Part shown: positions 63,794 through 64,000 of the stretch, one piece after another
Position numbering within the stretch: the first letter of the stretch is position 1
Layout of the letters: every line of letters begins with the position of its first letter
Source: Acinetobacter sp. ANC 5054
GTDB taxonomy: Bacteria > Pseudomonadota > Gammaproteobacteria > Pseudomonadales > Moraxellaceae
Direction: 5' to 3'
DNA length: 64,000 nt
Assembly: GCF_002135295.1 (NCBI RefSeq)
Contig: NZ_NEGG01000004.1
Span: 1-64,000 of the forward strand
Position numbers and translations under genes: made by a program
Notes under the pieces: generated by a model
Database searches by the model: none
The model's input: only the letters and a program-made list of their open reading frames with translations
Told to the model about the DNA's origin: nothing

Positions 63794-64000
63794 TTAGTGT
63801 CCAGTAGAGTTTGAAAATAGGTTAATCACCACCACACCCGAAACAATCAGTCCAATACCAATCATTGCAGGTACATCTAAACTTTGGCGAAAGATAAAGT
63901 AGCCAATAAGCGCCGTTAAAACAATACCTACTCCAGCCCAAATGGCATATGCAATCCCAAGTGGTATGACTTTAATCACTTGGGACAACAAATAAAATGC
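63794..64000 (-). CDS. SMR-family multidrug efflux protein (AbeS-like), 5' part cut off
   Basis: Only the last 68 codons are in the window; the gene continues past the right edge. AFYLLSQVIKVIPLGIAYAIWAGVGIVLTALIGYFIFRQSLDVPAMIGIGLIVSGVVVINLFS aligns with the C-terminal half of small multidrug resistance pumps, and the PLGIAYAIWAGVG motif is the family hallmark. It is especially like AbeS of A. baumannii by memory. Such pumps export cationic compounds as proton antiporters. TTG at 63991 is not a real start. Confidence 0.88.
   Translation of the reverse strand, partial: AFYLLSQVIKVIPLGIAYAIWAGVGIVLTALIGYFIFRQSLDVPAMIGIGLIVSGVVVINLFSNSTGH

Noticed and set aside
1..64000. Mobile element, prophage, CRISPR array or tRNA/rRNA genes
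   Set aside because: No transposase, integrase, direct-repeat spacer pattern or cloverleaf was seen on reading both strands, though weak cases could be missed without tools.

Overview
The window looks like a piece of an Acinetobacter (Moraxellaceae) chromosome. It is AT-rich and densely coded. Supporting signs are an AbeS-like SMR pump, a PACE pump with divergent LysR gene, a cyoABCDE operon, OmpW paralogs and a MaoC/FabG4/thiolase group. This is a judgement from recognised proteins, not a computed assignment. No rRNA, tRNA, insertion sequence, prophage or CRISPR array was seen.

Layout. 0.07-5.3 kb: a fatty-acid type CoA cluster on the minus strand (acyl-CoA synthetase, acyl-CoA dehydrogenase, SDR) with a divergent AraC-type regulator and a three-hairpin intergenic element. 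5.5-8 kb: a small acidic unknown, then prfA-prmC. 8.3-9.6 kb: two duplicated glycine-zipper exported proteins, each with the same terminator. 10-12.6 kb: a luciferase-like monooxygenase behind two matched operator palindromes, a YiaA/B membrane protein and a degenerate flavin-monooxygenase-like ORF, then about 0.9 kb of AT-rich non-coding DNA. 13.4-17.7 kb: divergent ppsR and ppsA, then a GYF/RDD membrane protein. 17.8-22.9 kb: cyoABCDE behind a strongly structured leader. 23-25.9 kb: a large exported repeat-type protein paired with a DUF3142 lipoprotein. 26-31.5 kb: rpsF-rpsR-rplI, dnaB, two small genes and alr.

31.6-36.6 kb holds the most unusual functional system: an Anbu proteasome-like peptidase, a transglutaminase, a short alpha-E protein and a circularly permuted ATP-grasp ligase in one operon, with a divergent WYL-domain regulator. 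Family knowledge links such genes to a predicted peptide ligation and cleavage system whose substrate is poorly known. 36.7-36.9 kb holds a possible unannotated small gene on the minus strand with its own ribosome-binding site and terminator. 37-43 kb: an FMN glutamate-synthase-like protein, alpha/beta hydrolase, YdcF protein, murB, low-molecular-weight phosphatase and an iron alcohol dehydrogenase.

44-54 kb: a first OmpW-type porin, a thioesterase, dnaX, an NlpE-like lipoprotein, a beta-lactamase-fold hydrolase, and a MaoC hydratase/FabG4-like reductase/thiolase set. 54-58.5 kb: three tandem, long OmpW-family genes with near-identical C-terminal halves, two variable segments and duplicated intergenic DNA. 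58.5-64 kb: a PACE pump with divergent LysR regulator, transaldolase, LysE exporter, BenE-type transporter, and a TetR regulator coupled to an SMR pump that runs off the right edge.
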